The notes beneath the pieces are model-generated. The model had not been told where the DNA came from, made no database searches, and worked only from the letters and a program-made list of their open reading frames with translations. Positions 1 to 11,182 of a stretch of DNA of 33,038 bases are shown one piece after another. Position 1 is the first letter of the stretch; each line of letters opens with the position of its first letter. The position numbers and the translations under genes are program-made. The stretch covers positions 1 through 33,038 of the forward strand of contig LSSN01002457.1 of NCBI GenBank assembly GCA_001970855.1, written 5' to 3'. This DNA is from Smittium culicis (taxonomy: Eukaryota > Kickxellomycota > Harpellomycetes > Harpellales > Legeriomycetaceae).

Positions 1-245
1 GAGCTGCTAGAGCGGCGGAGGGGGGTCGGTTGAAAAATTATTTGTTTAATATTTTTTTAACATTTTAAATATTTTTTTATTAGTTTTTGTATACTTTTAA
101 ATTATGTTTAATAAACTCTCTGAGACAAAAAAAAAAAAAAAAAATGAATCAATTTAGTATATTAATTAACTATTGGATTTTATCACCAATGTGGCCAATA
201 ATAAGTGATAAAAAAAGCTTGCCCAATTATGATTATTAAATTTGC
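1..245. other. non-coding left edge
   Basis: The first ~30 bases are G-rich and unlike everything after them. An 18-base A run follows near 127-144, then AT-rich DNA. No reading frame or RNA gene is recognised. The G-rich edge could be the tail of a feature lying outside the window. Confidence 0.4.
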
Positions 246-441
246 TTAACTCTTTCACGGGCGGTAGACTATTTTTGATCTACCAAATATAGCCAATTGT
301 GCAAATTACTTTACTAAAATTCCGAGGCTTTAAGGGGTATTGGTATGTTGTAAAATAACAGCAAATAGTAATTTCCATTATTAATCATAAACGAATCATA
401 AAATTGATTTTTTTAAAGAGTGTTGGACGGGAAAGGGTTAA
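246..441 (+). mobile_element. TTAA-ended ~195-bp MITE, copy 1
   Basis: This is the best-preserved left-cluster copy. It starts TTAACTCTTTCACGGGCGG and ends GGACGGGAAAGGGTTAA, so the termini are inverted (CCCTTTC / GAAAGGG) and bounded by TTAA. The interior carries landmarks found in the other copies: a 'GGTAGACTATTTTTGA' left segment, 'ATTCCGAGGCTTTAAG', 'ATTGGTATGTTG', 'AATCATAAACGAATCAT' and 'AAAGAGTGTTGGACGGG'. It has no coding capacity. TTAA duplications with CCCTTT ends are typical of piggyBac-type transposons, so I infer a non-autonomous piggyBac-like family. Confidence 0.75.
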
Positions 442-455
442 TAGCGTCGGCCCCA

Positions 456-473
456 GAAAGGGTTAACCCTTTC
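456..473. repeat. 18-bp perfect palindrome at MITE junction
   Basis: GAAAGGGTTAACCCTTTC reads the same on both strands. It consists of a right-type terminus (GAAAGGG), one TTAA and a left-type terminus (CCCTTTC). Two elements therefore appear to share a single TTAA. The element that owned the leftward terminus is reduced to about 15 bases between copies 1 and 2. Confidence 0.8.
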
Positions 474-658
474 CTCGGAGGCAGACTATTTTTGGACCAT
501 CAAATATAGCCAACTGCGTCCAGTGAAAATCGATTAATTCCGAGGCTTTAAGAAATATTGGTATATTTTAAAATAACAACAAATAATATATTTGCTTTTA
601 AATCATAAATGATTCATAAAATTAATTTTTTCAAAGAGCGTTGGACGGACAAGGGTAA
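463..658 (+). mobile_element. TTAA-ended ~195-bp MITE, copy 2
   Basis: This copy has the same orientation as copy 1 and lies 21 bases after it. Left end TTAACCCTTTCCTCGGAGG, right end GTTGGACGGACAAGGGTAAA, with the right TTAA eroded. The 'TTCCGAGGCTTTAAG', 'ATTGGTAT' and 'AATCATAAATGATTCATAAA' landmarks are present. Its left terminus abuts a second GAAAGGG end, making a perfect palindrome. Confidence 0.75.
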
Positions 659-1046
659 ATACATCCATTACCAACTCTTTTTTAATATAACCATAGCCAC
701 TTATTTATTTAATGAACATATAAAATCTAGCTTGCAAGTCTTGAATCTAGCATGAATACGATCACCGCCATTAACTTGAAAAAGCATTACAGGTTCAAAA
801 ATATAATAGTATAATAAAAGACTATCCAAATAAAATGCGAAATAAAGAGTTAGTATAATACTTTATACTAATATAATTTATTATTTAATTCCATTTTATT
901 TTTTTAATAAAAAAGTAGTAAATGGTAATAAATATTTTTACTGAATAAAAATTTTAAGATTCTAATTTTAAAAAGTTTTTTTAGTATCTAATACAATATA
1001 AATTCTAGTTAATCTATTCATTATTTATAAAAAAAATTACGGTAAT
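659..1046. other. AT-rich spacer between MITE copies
   Basis: Very AT-rich sequence with no sustained reading frame. It holds no recognised feature other than separating copies 2 and 3. Confidence 0.5.
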
Positions 1047-1235
1047 TTAACCCTTTCCCTTACAACACTCTTAAAAAGAATATTTATTATACTATGATTT
1101 AAAAATAGTTTATACTCTACTGCTATTATAAAATATGCGAATGTTTCTTAGATCTCAGAATTAAATAATTATAATTAAACACAGTTGGCTATATTTGAAA
1201 TCTCAAAAATAGTCTACTTCCCGTCAAAAGGTTAG
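1047..1235 (-). mobile_element. TTAA-ended MITE, copy 3 (inverted)
   Basis: The plus strand begins with the element's right end, TTAACCCTTTCCCTTACAAC, matching the complement of GTTGGACGGGAAAGGGTTAA. It finishes with the complement of the left end, 'AAAAATAGTCTACTTCCCGTC' followed by a degraded GGTTAG. The inner 'ACACAGTTGGCTATATTTG' matches the complement of 'AAATATAGCCAATTGTG' in copy 1. Internally diverged. Confidence 0.65.
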
Positions 1236-1302
1236 ATAAAAAATTCAATATGATTTTATTATAGATAAGATAAAAAAATTTTATTTAACTAAATCAAATT
1301 AA

Positions 1303-1497
1303 TTTGCCCTTTCATGGACGATAGATAGTAAGTGAGTTTCAAAATATAGGTAACTGTATTCTATAATAGCATTCTAATTCTGAGAATCATTGAGATAGTG
1401 TTATAAAGTAAAGTAACAGCGAACAGCAACTTAATTTTAATTCTAACTAATCTTTAAATTCATTTTTTAAAAAAGAGTTGGACAGGATATGACTTAA
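1303..1497 (+). mobile_element. TTAA-ended MITE, copy 4 (degraded)
   Basis: Left end TTTGCCCTTTCATGGACGA, right end GAGTTGGACAGGATATGACTTAA. 'AAATATAGGTAACTG', 'TCTAATTCTGAG' and 'GAACAGCAACTTAA' correspond to landmarks in better copies, but the copy is clearly older. It is the same length as the others. Confidence 0.55.
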
Positions 1498-4400
1498 GCA
1501 AATTTATTAGCGAGTCATAAACATACTAGAATATCTATTGAGTCGATTAGAATCAACTTTGAAACTTGTAAAAAATTGGTTGATGCGTTATAAAGTTTTG
1601 GTTGATACATTTAGAATCAGACTTGGGATGTACTTATGTAGTTTGGAAAAAAAATTCTATAGCGTCACGAAATTTTTTTATAGAAATTGCTTGGACGATA
1701 TCTAGAATCAAAAGAAACTTTTAGAAACTCGATTGACACTCCATGTATTCGTTGCGATAATCAGAGAACATGGCGTATCATATATTGATACTCCACATAG
1801 GATTATACTAGGCTTAGTATCTTTTAAGAGTTCCTACTAATTTCTAAGCTCGGATGAATGGAAGCATCTGGCGTCTTTCACTTGAAGTTAAAATCGCCAA
1901 TTAGTGAATCTCTTTATATATAACCGGCATCAAATAATATAATGTGTGTATATATTTTTCTCTTTAGAAACTAATAATGGCTTGCGTTCGAATTATCTTG
2001 CTAGCAAGGTTATTTTACAATAGATAATCTGGTTTTTCCGAACCATGATTACTACTTATCACATGCATGGTATCTATTGAGGATATGACGAAAGTAGAAA
2101 CCGATTTCCTGTATATGGCTTTAATTTTATTCTAAAGTATGATAATTTAGTTTTATTCTTGACTATCTAAATATATTTGCAGCACATTCTCGTAAAAGTG
2201 GAATTTGATAGCTTTTTTTTTCGATAAATTTTGGCAATTTAATTAAGTAACATAAGTTCATATGCAACATATTTATTTTTGTTGATATCTCAATATACAT
2301 AGCGTCGTTAAACGTGATAATATCTGAATTTATACTTGATTATCGTTTTTTTGAAAAAAAAAAATATCAATTACAAGACTCTATATACCTTGTATTATTA
2401 AGTCACGCCGCTGATCCACCGATCCATTAAAAATCGATTTTTTTTAATCTTGAGGAGGTGATTTTTCAATTTAGGATTATATAATAAACATATTTTCCTG
2501 ATTTAACATGAATTAGACAATCGAAATTTTCTCTAGGCCTTGAAAATATATCTAAATTCCATAATAGTTTTATGAATGATATTTTTAGAAGATTGAACCA
2601 AATTTTCTGCATTTCTATAAATGCTAGCATCTATTGATATAAAACATATCTTTCCCATTATTATGACCAACTGAAAGCCAGAAAATTAACTCATTTTTCT
2701 CGGATGTCCGGAAATCAGCTGTACTATGCTTTCAAAAAGTTATTCTCATAGATAATTATCCTGCTTAAAGCGAAAAAATGGGATATCATTTATATTTAAC
2801 GCTTGATATGGCAAAGAAAATTTATTCTACACTGTTACCTTGCTCGAATCATATTCTGTTTTTGATTAAAATTAGAATGAACGCTACCTGGAGACATGTG
2901 TTGGTTTTTAGACACTGAGATAATATTTATTCTGGAATATCTGGTGGTCTTTTTTTACTTATTACAGCCAAATTTAGGGATTCAGGATAGCATATTAGTA
3001 TTTTAAAATTACATAAGAATATGTTTAATTATTTTCTAGATGCACAGAGAAACCATACCTAAAATAATTAATTTTATTCTTTATGATGTATATTGTATCA
3101 TCTGTTGAGGCCAATATTATTGGACAGTATTTTGAATATACTAATAGTTAGTAGGTACTAAGATAAATTCACAGAATTTATCAAGTTCTGTTGTTCCTGG
3201 AAAGGATTTTTTCCCGTTTAATTTTATTGATTTATTTTTCGAGAGCTTCAAAATCTAGATTTACAGTTCTTTGAGAGTAAAATATTAGCTCGTTATTTCA
3301 GATTCTTCAATTTCTAGCTCTTCAGCTTTATATATCATTTAACCTTAGCCTTTATAGATTAGCGCCGATTTAATTACTCGAGATTTGAAATTGGAGCTAT
3401 AAAATCCTTCAATTGTAGATTCTCTGCTATTATAAAACTATTAGCCATATCTTTTATAATTCTAACCTTGCTCGTATATAACCTAAGAGTCACATTTCAT
3501 GAATTCATTCGGCTAACTAAATAATTTTTCACTTTATTAGACATTTAATAAGACTTATAGTCTTTTATCTTGCACCAAAGATGTATCAGCTTAAGTAAAT
3601 TAATGTTGTGTATCATTTGGATACATCCTTTGAATCTCCCAATATTAGCAGATAGTCAAAATAACCATATTTCCTGGAGCTTTCCCACGTATAATTACAA
3701 ATAAATTAACATTCAAAAGATAAACTGATGAGAAACTAATAAAATGAAAGAAAATGTGGTTATTTTTTAGATTTATGTTGTGAATTTTATTTTTTTGAAG
3801 CTTCGAATATAAAGAGCCTCTGATTTTATTGGATAAACATAAAAATCAATGTCCCTTATTTTAAAAAGAAAAGAAGAAAAGGCTAGTAAAACACTACCGA
3901 TAAGATAAAAATAAAAAATATTAATATAATACCAATAGCAACTGAAATCGTATACAACTTTTAGATCACCATAGTTTTATAAAAATTTAATAATCCCAAA
4001 AAATTATTATAAAATAAAAATATATTTAAAATTATATTGCATTTTTTTAGTTTTAAATTTAGTTTTAAAAGTTAGAAAAATAAGTGTCAAAATATAAAAA
4101 ATAGTAAAAATTAGTCAAATATTAAATCTTTTATATCCATATGAATAATTTTTTTAAATAATGAATCTAATTGAAAACTTCAAATTTTAAGCTTTGATAC
4201 TTAGATTTTATTTATATTACTTTATTTTCGATCAATAAAATCATAAAATTCATCGCGCTTAAACTCTTAATTGAAAATAAACGTAGTTTTGCATTAAAAT
4301 CTACCACGATTTTTCTTATCTCTTGTTCTCGAACTAGTGATAGAACCAGAAGTGAAATTTTGAAATTTTTGAGCTGAGCTACATTCCTATTCGGGTCACA

Positions 4401-6340
4401 AAAAAATTTATTATTTTGCTATTTCACAAAAAATTCAATTATTTCTTGCATGGTTTTCGGGTTAGAATGCTAATGAAATTATTATCCAGATCCAAATAGA
4501 ACATTTAATGCTTAGTATGGATCATTAGAAATATCTGATTGTTGATCCATACTTTAAATTCAATTTCATAAGCCCAGGGATTCTCTGTATCTATCTGAAT
4601 TCTTTATGATAGCGAAAATATTTCTACAGAAACCAGGTTCTCTGCATTTTTTCTGAAAAATGTCTCAATTTCACATTAATAATGAATTTTCCTCTGTCAG
4701 AATTTTTTTACATTATAAATCGATATTTTTCATTCAGCGCTACAAGACGAATGTTAGTGGTAGCTTATTTGAAAAAAATTCATAATATTTTACTTCTTTC
4801 AGAGTGAAATATCGATCCTTTTCTAGAAAAATATTCGTACTGACCCAATTTTTTTTTCGGAGCTTCTCACATAGAGCGATATAATGCCCATTTTTCTGTT
4901 ATCTGGAGTCTTCTCGTGGAGCCTACTGTTACTCGATTTGACAGCCTCATATTATTTTGAAAAAAATTGATTTAGTGGCGTATTATTTTTCTGAAAAAAA
5001 GTTAGAGCTGTAGCTTCATGGGTTACCTGATTAGGTTTGCTTATGATGCTATTTGTGTACTTTATTTCTAGATATCTCGAGTAATTTTATAGTTTTCTGT
5101 TCACCTCTCCGGTCTCTGGCAGGAAATCAGTTATTCAAGTCTTTCCTGATCTATGAGCAACTTTTAACAGATTCGATGAGTATTTGTCGTTTCCACATAA
5201 GATATATCAGTCAATGAAGATTGATCTACTACTCATGAGTAGCGGCTGCTGAAAATCCGTAAATTAGAACTCATACGGTGCAGATAAAAAGCTAATGTTA
5301 ATTATTATCTACAATATAAGGATATCTTGTTTTTTATCGATGAATAAAGTGGTATTTTGGACTTGTGGATACCGCTTTTGTTATTTATCTTGAATGAAAG
5401 CAAATTTATTCTTTTTTTACATCGATTGAAATGATTTAATTAGTAGTGGTGACTGGTTTCTTATTCATAAAAGTCTATTAAAATAGTGAATTATATCTTT
5501 AAATTTTTCATCAGTAATCGTAGTGCAGGTATATTCACTTTCAATTGAAGAAAGGTTTTTTATAAGCTCTGCATAATCAGTTTAGCTTTTCACAAATATT
5601 ATTTTACTTTCATTGGTATCATATGAATCTATGTTATTCTCCTTTATGTTCAAGAAATTCTTAGCTAAATATGAGGGCTCCTTAAACCGAAATTGATAAA
5701 AGTATATCCGTATCATATAGTCTTGAATCACTATCTATAATATTTCGAATAAAGCTTTAATAAGTATAATAATGAAAATATTATAGTTGATAAAATAATT
5801 ATGTATAAGAAACGATGCCAAGATTGTCAGATATTTACTTTAAAATTTATCAGCAAAAAAATTTAGTTAGCTCTTTTTTTTTTTATTGAGTTTTTTTAAT
5901 GAATTACTAAAAAAATTTGAAGTTATTAAATGTAAGTAAAAGAAAAATCCTACTAAATTTCACAAATCTAGTTGAATTCAATTTTTCTAGACTCTCCTAG
6001 TTCAAAATTTAAAAAAAAACCACATGATTTTTATTCGAATCCAAATTTTTTCGAATTTGAAGGGCTTTTTGGTTTGGAATTGCTTTTATCCCATGTCTAC
6101 TGCTGTGGCTTTCAATCTTTCGAATAGACCTTGCGATTCGAGTCTAATTTTTGATAGCGAAAAATATACTCTATCTCAATGTATGTAACATATTTCTATT
6201 GCGTGTAAGATTTTAATATTTAGAAAAGCGTTTTTAAATACACCTAAGCTTTCGAATAATTGCCTTTCGATGCATATTTTATCTGTCGCTATTTTATTAA
6301 TAGATTTTTCGTTAATGGATTTTAAAACTTTTACCTAATA
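1498..6340. other. long AT-rich region without a supported gene
   Basis: About 4.8 kb with no open frame of at least 60 codons and no tRNA, rRNA or spliced coding pattern that I could support. Short phrases in the minus-strand translation look protein-like but are broken by stops in every frame. This fits decayed repeats, possibly retroelement debris next to the LINE relic downstream. A 13-base motif at 2401-2413 recurs at 24151. Confidence 0.4.
2401..2413. repeat. AGTCACGCCGCTG motif, copy A
   Basis: This GC-rich 13-mer is out of character with its AT-rich surroundings and recurs exactly at 24151-24163. It resembles the terminal bases of Tc1/mariner-type elements as I remember them, but no partner inverted end or transposase was found here. 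Confidence 0.35.
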
Positions 6341-6674
6341 TTCTTTCATGTTTCGGAATTCTGAGTATATATGTTTAGTGTCTTCTTTTTCATCTAGGGA
6401 GTAGTTAAATCTATATTTTATTGTACTATATGGGTGCCATTTATTCAGCTTATATGCATTTATCGTTTAACTTATATAGAGCGGCCAAAGGTGACTTATT
6501 ATTTTTGAGTCAATTTTCATTTTTTTGTATACGAGTTTAATCAATTTCTGTGATTTTTTCTGATATTCCTGGGTCGTTCCAATTTAAACCGATTTATTTT
6601 TGCTTTCATTTGTTGTATGCTTTTTTTATTGTCCTGGTTTATAGTATTCTCGATTTTATTTTCTCCGCATAGTA

Positions 6675-7016
6675 TTATGGCTTTTTTGTATTATATTTAA
6701 TGTTTTCAGTTGTGATTTCTTTTATTAGTCTAGTATTTTGAATTTTTTCAAATTTTATATCATTTTTTCTGGCAGAAATTATATATTTTTTAATATTATT
6801 TGTTTCATCGTATTTATATACCATACCTGATAAAATTCTTAAACATGTTACTTTTTCATTATTGAGCATCTGAATACCTGGTTTGTTTATTTTTACCTCA
6901 ATAAAATTGTAAATGAATTTTATTTCTATTTTCCATAGATCATTTAATTCCCAGCTAGAAGTGTCATTGTAATTAATCGTTGCTGTTTTTAAAAATATCT
7001 TAATTGTGCATTTCAT
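6675..7016 (-). pseudogene. LINE relic, region after reverse transcriptase
   Basis: This 113-codon open frame lies between the reverse transcriptase thumb segment (7368-7550) and the C-terminal segment (~6350-6450) of the LINE relic, on the same strand. By position it is the ORF2 connection region. I do not recognise a domain in it. It is lysine-, isoleucine- and asparagine-rich and has no sign of independent function. Confidence 0.45.
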
Positions 7017-7367
7017 AAAGAAATATTTTTTAATTTTGCTGGTTGATTTTTTATTATCAATTAATAGTTCCTGTATGTTTATTTTATTTTTACTGTATGA
7101 TTATAGTATGCCTATGTTATTTTCCATTTCACGGTTTGAGGTTTAAGACCAGCTTTTTTTTTTTTGCACAACTATTCTTAGAAAAATTTTATAAATATGC
7201 TTTGATTTTGTGTCTCCGCATCCAATAGTCCCATTTCTCTGTTTTTATTTTATTTTTTCAGCGTGGAGTATCAGACTACGTTTTTTCTTGTGTTTCATAT
7301 GAAGCCAAATTTTTTTTTTTACATTTGAAACGAAGTTTTTGTTAAACGGTATTAGATGTGAAATATA

Positions 7368-7550
7368 TCACAGTTTTGATATTAGTTGGATATTTTTAAC
7401 AACTATTTTACCACATAAAAATATTTTTCTATCCTTCCAACTATTTATTTTAATTTTGCACTTTACTTCCTCTGTGTTCGCCCGTTTTTTGATGCCTATT
7501 TTGCAAAAATATAATCCCAAGTATTTATATTCTATCTTGGTATTATTCAT
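7368..7550 (-). pseudogene. LINE relic, reverse transcriptase thumb segment
   Basis: An open 60-codon frame containing 'IEYKYLGLYF' and 'SWKDRKIFLCGKIVVKNIQL'. These fit the conserved LINE pattern of a KYLG motif followed by a W..R.L...G+I.+.N.. segment. It is in frame with no adjoining catalytic domain, because stops interrupt it. Confidence 0.65.
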
Positions 7551-9076
7551 TATTCTGAGAATTTCACTGTTTCTTTTGGGTTTCCTATTTGTGTCATTAT
7601 TGATTTTTTTTTATATAAATTTAGAACTGAAGCTTCGCAGTGTAGTTTTAATATTTTATTAGTGATTATCATCTGATCTTTGTCTATAATAAATATTGAT
7701 ATATCGTTTGATATGCTTAAGATTTAATCAACAATTTATCATTTCCTATAACTTGCAACTTTTTTTAATCATGAATTACATCGGTTCTATCAAATACTAT
7801 ATAATAGTGGATATAAGGTGTCACCTTGTTGAAGCCTTTTAGTTTTGCATATGTAGCAAGATATTTGTTTGCCAATTTTTATACTTGCTTTATTAATAGT
7901 GTATAGGCTTTTTATAACATATTTATTTTTTCATTTATTCAAAAAATTTTCATCCAGGCATATAGACATACTCACATACACTGTCATATTCTTTTTCCTG
8001 GTCCAATTTTATAACACATTCACATATTTTTTCAGGATTTTTATATGATAGTTCGGTAAAAAATTTCAATTATGTAATATTTTCAAATATTGATCTACCT
8101 TTTATAAATCCAGCTTAGAATTCTCCAAAAATGTTTTTTTTTATTTTTTTCATTCTACCAGATAAGATTTTTGTTTTATTTTTTTATAACAGGCAATAAG
8201 CCTTATTGATCTCCAATTTTTTTTTCTTTAAAGTCTTTTTTTAAGAGCTATAATAATTATGTATTTTCGCTTAACGCATTAAATTCATTAATACATGACT
8301 GACTGTTATATATTTTTTCTAGTATTTTCGCAACACTGCTTTTGAATTTTTTATAAAATTTATATAAAAGCCTGACCAAGCTAGGTGATTTCTATTTTGG
8401 GCTCTATACTATTTCCTTTATCATTTCAATTAGTTATATTAGACATTATAGAGTTGTGTTTTGTTCAGAGGTAATTTTATCTGTAAATTTTCTAGCATTA
8501 TAATTTGAGATTGATTATTAATCTTACTCCTAAGTAGGTTCGAGTAAAATTGGCAGATTTTTTTTTTCCGATTTCTATTGAGACGTGTGCTACTTCTTTT
8601 TTTTCTTTATATAATGAATCTAAGTTTGAAATTTTTTGATTTTTTTTTAATTATCCAAAAAAAATATCTTGAGGATCTTTCTCTGTACTCGCTCCATTTA
8701 GCTCTTGATCTTACTACCAGTCCATTTATTCTATTTAATTTCAGCTTTCAAAGCTCTCTTTTATATTTTTCAATTCTTTGAGTTATTTTATGCGGGATAT
8801 TGGATACTCCCAATGTATTGTATTCAATTTCTACATTTTTTTTGAAGATTATTAATTTTTTCAGCAGCTTTTTGCTCTTTTCCAGATTTAATAATAAATA
8901 TCTTAATTTTTTGTTAGCATATGCACAAATTCTGTATCATCTAGGGAATTTCTTTTGATGTGGTGTTCTATGCTATGTGGTCTTTTTATTTACATAGGTT
9001 ATATTCTTCGGGTTTGAATTGTTGAGTTTCCATATTTCTGAAGATTTTTCAGGGTCTTTTTTTTATTTATTGTAAA

Positions 9077-9280
9077 TTAATTGTTACCTAAACGCATTTT
9101 GATGCTCATTAGTTTGTGGTCCGAGAAAGGGAAATTCATCAGTTCAATGCCTTTAAATTTTATACTCTGGTTTTTTGGTATTATTATGTGGTCGATTCTC
9201 GACATGATAACCCTAGAATTTTCCCATATGTATCCTTTTTCGTATTCATTTATTACGTTCCATACATCTTTCAGTTCCAT
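9077..9280 (-). pseudogene. LINE relic, endonuclease C-terminus
   Basis: A 67-codon frame ending shortly after 'SDHKLMSIK'. The SRID and SDH motifs are the signature of the last third of LINE-type apurinic endonucleases, where the SDH aspartate and histidine are catalytic. Both are still present here, although the rest of the element is broken. Confidence 0.7.
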
Positions 9281-10620
9281 TTCTGTTATATGCAGTTTTA
9301 TTATACACCATTCTCTTCCTTTCTATCTTGGGGGCCATCTGAATAAGTAGTTGTTTTGAATAATTTTGAAAATTTTTGAAATCTCATAATAATAATGCGT
9401 TTTATTTTTTTCTTACTTCAAATATTTTATGTAAATTTGCAGCGTATTTTTTCGTTTCTGATTGTAAATATAGGTTAGTTATATCGATTTAGTTATCAAA
9501 CATTGTTACTGAAATTTTAATACTAAAAATTTACTTGCTTGTTGGGTGTATAGCTGTTTTTTTTTTTTTTTTGATTTATAAAAAAAACAACAATAAAACT
9601 CAAATTTAGGTTAAAAAATTAAATAAGATAGAATAATATAAAAGTATGTTTTTTTTGGGGGGAGTTTTGTCATGTTGTAATTTTTTTTGGAGTTGTTTTT
9701 ATTTATTGGGCTGATTTTTAAGATTACAGATGTGGTCCTTTTTTTTGTTTTTTGTATTGTTGTTGGAATTCGATACTTAATAGAGTACTATAAATGTTTG
9801 GAAATAAAATTATTCTTTTTTTAGTTTTAGGGGTAATTTTTAAGGATGTAGGTAATAAATAATTCCTTTTTTTACAAAGATTTGCAAGAGAAAATAACAA
9901 TTTTGTCGAAGTCGGATACAAGGGGCAGACAGACTTAAGGTATTTATAGAATTTTATTTCTTCTTTATTTTTACCCTTTGTATTGTGCTTATGTATTATC
10001 CTCTTTGTTTTCAATTATCCAGAACATTCTTCAGGATCTAGGCTTTCGAATATAATGTAGTGTTTTAATATTATGATATCCTATATGAATTAATTATTAC
10101 TTTAATATACACTCCCTTGTACCTTTTTCTAGGTTTTCATTAGGTACAGTGGTCGAGAACTATCGTTTTACCACAGACAATACTCTTCATTCACCATAGA
10201 TTTTAGAATTAATATTGTATTGTTGTTTATTAATTTAGCAAAGTGTTTTGTAAATATACTTGTGTTCCCCCAACTCTTTACCCATATTTGTATGTCAGAC
10301 AGTTGCTAGTTTGTTAGGCACGAAGGTAGGAGTAAAGACAGGCCTAAGGTTGAACTGAGACTGAAACTAAAACTGAATAAGGCTAAAAATTTGACTAAAA
10401 AATTGGCTAGGACCAAGATAGTGTTATTTATTTAATATTATATGGATAATATATATTTAGTGGGATAAATATTATAAAATAAATAATACACTTAGATTTT
10501 TTAGAAAGATGAAAAAAAGGTTACCCTTTTATACTTTTGAAAAAAAATCTAAATGATGTTATTAAATAAAGATAGTTATAAAACTATTAATAATTTTCAA
10601 ATAATAGCTTGCGGAATATT

Positions 10621-10812
10621 ATGAAATGTTCTAGAAGGTTCTAGAAGCGACTGCAAATAATCTATGGGTAACATTCCATATTATTCCATTGTATTCCAAA
10701 ATGTTATATGATGTTCTTTGATGTTCCATTAGGTTCCATTGTATTAATTGATGTTCTATGATGTTACATTGTATTCCATAATGTTCCATAAAGTTCTAGA
10801 GTGTTTCTGTAC
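10621..10812. repeat. 10-bp-period degenerate tandem array
   Basis: From about 10669 the sequence divides into consecutive 10-base blocks close to ATGTTCCATT: TTATTCCATT, GTATTCCAAA, ATGTTATATG, ATGTTCTTTG, ATGTTCCATT, AGGTTCCATT, GTATTAATTG, ATGTTCTATG, ATGTTACATT, GTATTCCATA, ATGTTCCATA, AAGTTCTAGA. The register holds for at least 12 units. The left flank contains AATGTTCTAG and AAGGTTCTAG, the same unit in shifted register. Confidence 0.8.
10629..10646. promoter_or_regulatory. heat-shock-element-like TTCnnGAA pair
   Basis: TTCTAGAAGGTTCTAGAA is two perfect TTCnnGAA modules in alternating phase, the ideal binding array for a heat-shock factor trimer. It lies at the edge of the 10-bp array and 2.1 kb from the nearest gene start. 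It may therefore be only a by-product of the repeat unit GTTCTAGAAG. Confidence 0.3.
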
Positions 10813-11159
10813 ATAACATAGTTCATTATGGTTCTCTTTTATTTTTTTTACCATAGTTTTACATTTATTATTATCTAATAAAATGGTTCGGCCATTTTGT
10901 TTTCCCTAGAGTTACCACCTGATAAAATTTTAAATTTACATTATATTTAATTATTTAAAAAAAATATTTTATAATGAAATTCGTAATATAACTTTATGTG
11001 TCGTAATTTCATTGGTAATGAACCAATCCACCGAATACTTATATATATCTTTTATCTGTCTTTATTCAAATTTATTATCAGTTCATTAAATTCATCCAAA
11101 ACCAGTATAATATAATACTAAAAACTCAATTATATCCTAAATATCTATTTATATTCAGC

Positions 11160-11182
11160 ATAATCCTTTCAGGGAAAGGTTA
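11160..11182. repeat. near-perfect inverted repeat resembling fused MITE ends
   Basis: The sequence around ATAATCCTTTCAGGGAAAGG is nearly self-complementary and contains CCTTTC and GAAAGG, the terminal words of the 195-bp element family. It could be a deletion remnant in which the two termini joined, or chance. Confidence 0.3.

Larger units (their letters stand above)
6340..9530 (-). mobile_element. decayed LINE (non-LTR) retrotransposon
   Basis: Reading down the minus strand, fragments of a LINE ORF2 occur in the right order. (1) Apurinic-type endonuclease: 'SRIDHIIIP' and 'NFPFSDHKLMSIK' at 9077-9280, preceded by a weak upstream piece to ~9530. (2) The linker 'RAKWSEYRERSSRYFF' near 8650-8720. 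(3) Reverse transcriptase: 'AGFIKGRSIFENI' near 8075-8115, 'IKLDQEKEYDSV' near 7975-8010, 'RLQQGDTLYPLLYSI' near 7800-7840, the position of the catalytic YADD box near 7665-7710 (here read as FIIDKDQMII), and 'KYLGLYF...WKDRKIFLCGKIV' at 7368-7550. (4) A C-terminal 'EDTKHIY' segment near 6350-6450. Stops and frameshifts separate the pieces and the second catalytic aspartate pair is lost, so it is inactive. Boundaries are approximate. Confidence 0.8.

Noticed and set aside
1885..1910. 'LIGDFNFK' in a minus-strand frame as a second LINE endonuclease
   Set aside because: GDFN is the right motif, but nothing else of the domain could be found around it; too short to support.
7339..7662. 107-codon plus-strand hydrophobic frame
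   Set aside because: Antisense of the LINE reverse transcriptase thumb segment; T-rich DNA reads as Phe/Leu/Ile.
9081..9350. Plus-strand frames of 89 and 76 codons
   Set aside because: They are antisense to the LINE endonuclease fragment.
9724..10014. 96-codon minus-strand frame as the LINE 5' part
   Set aside because: No endonuclease motif, Lys-rich throughout, and separated from the LINE endonuclease by T runs and stops.
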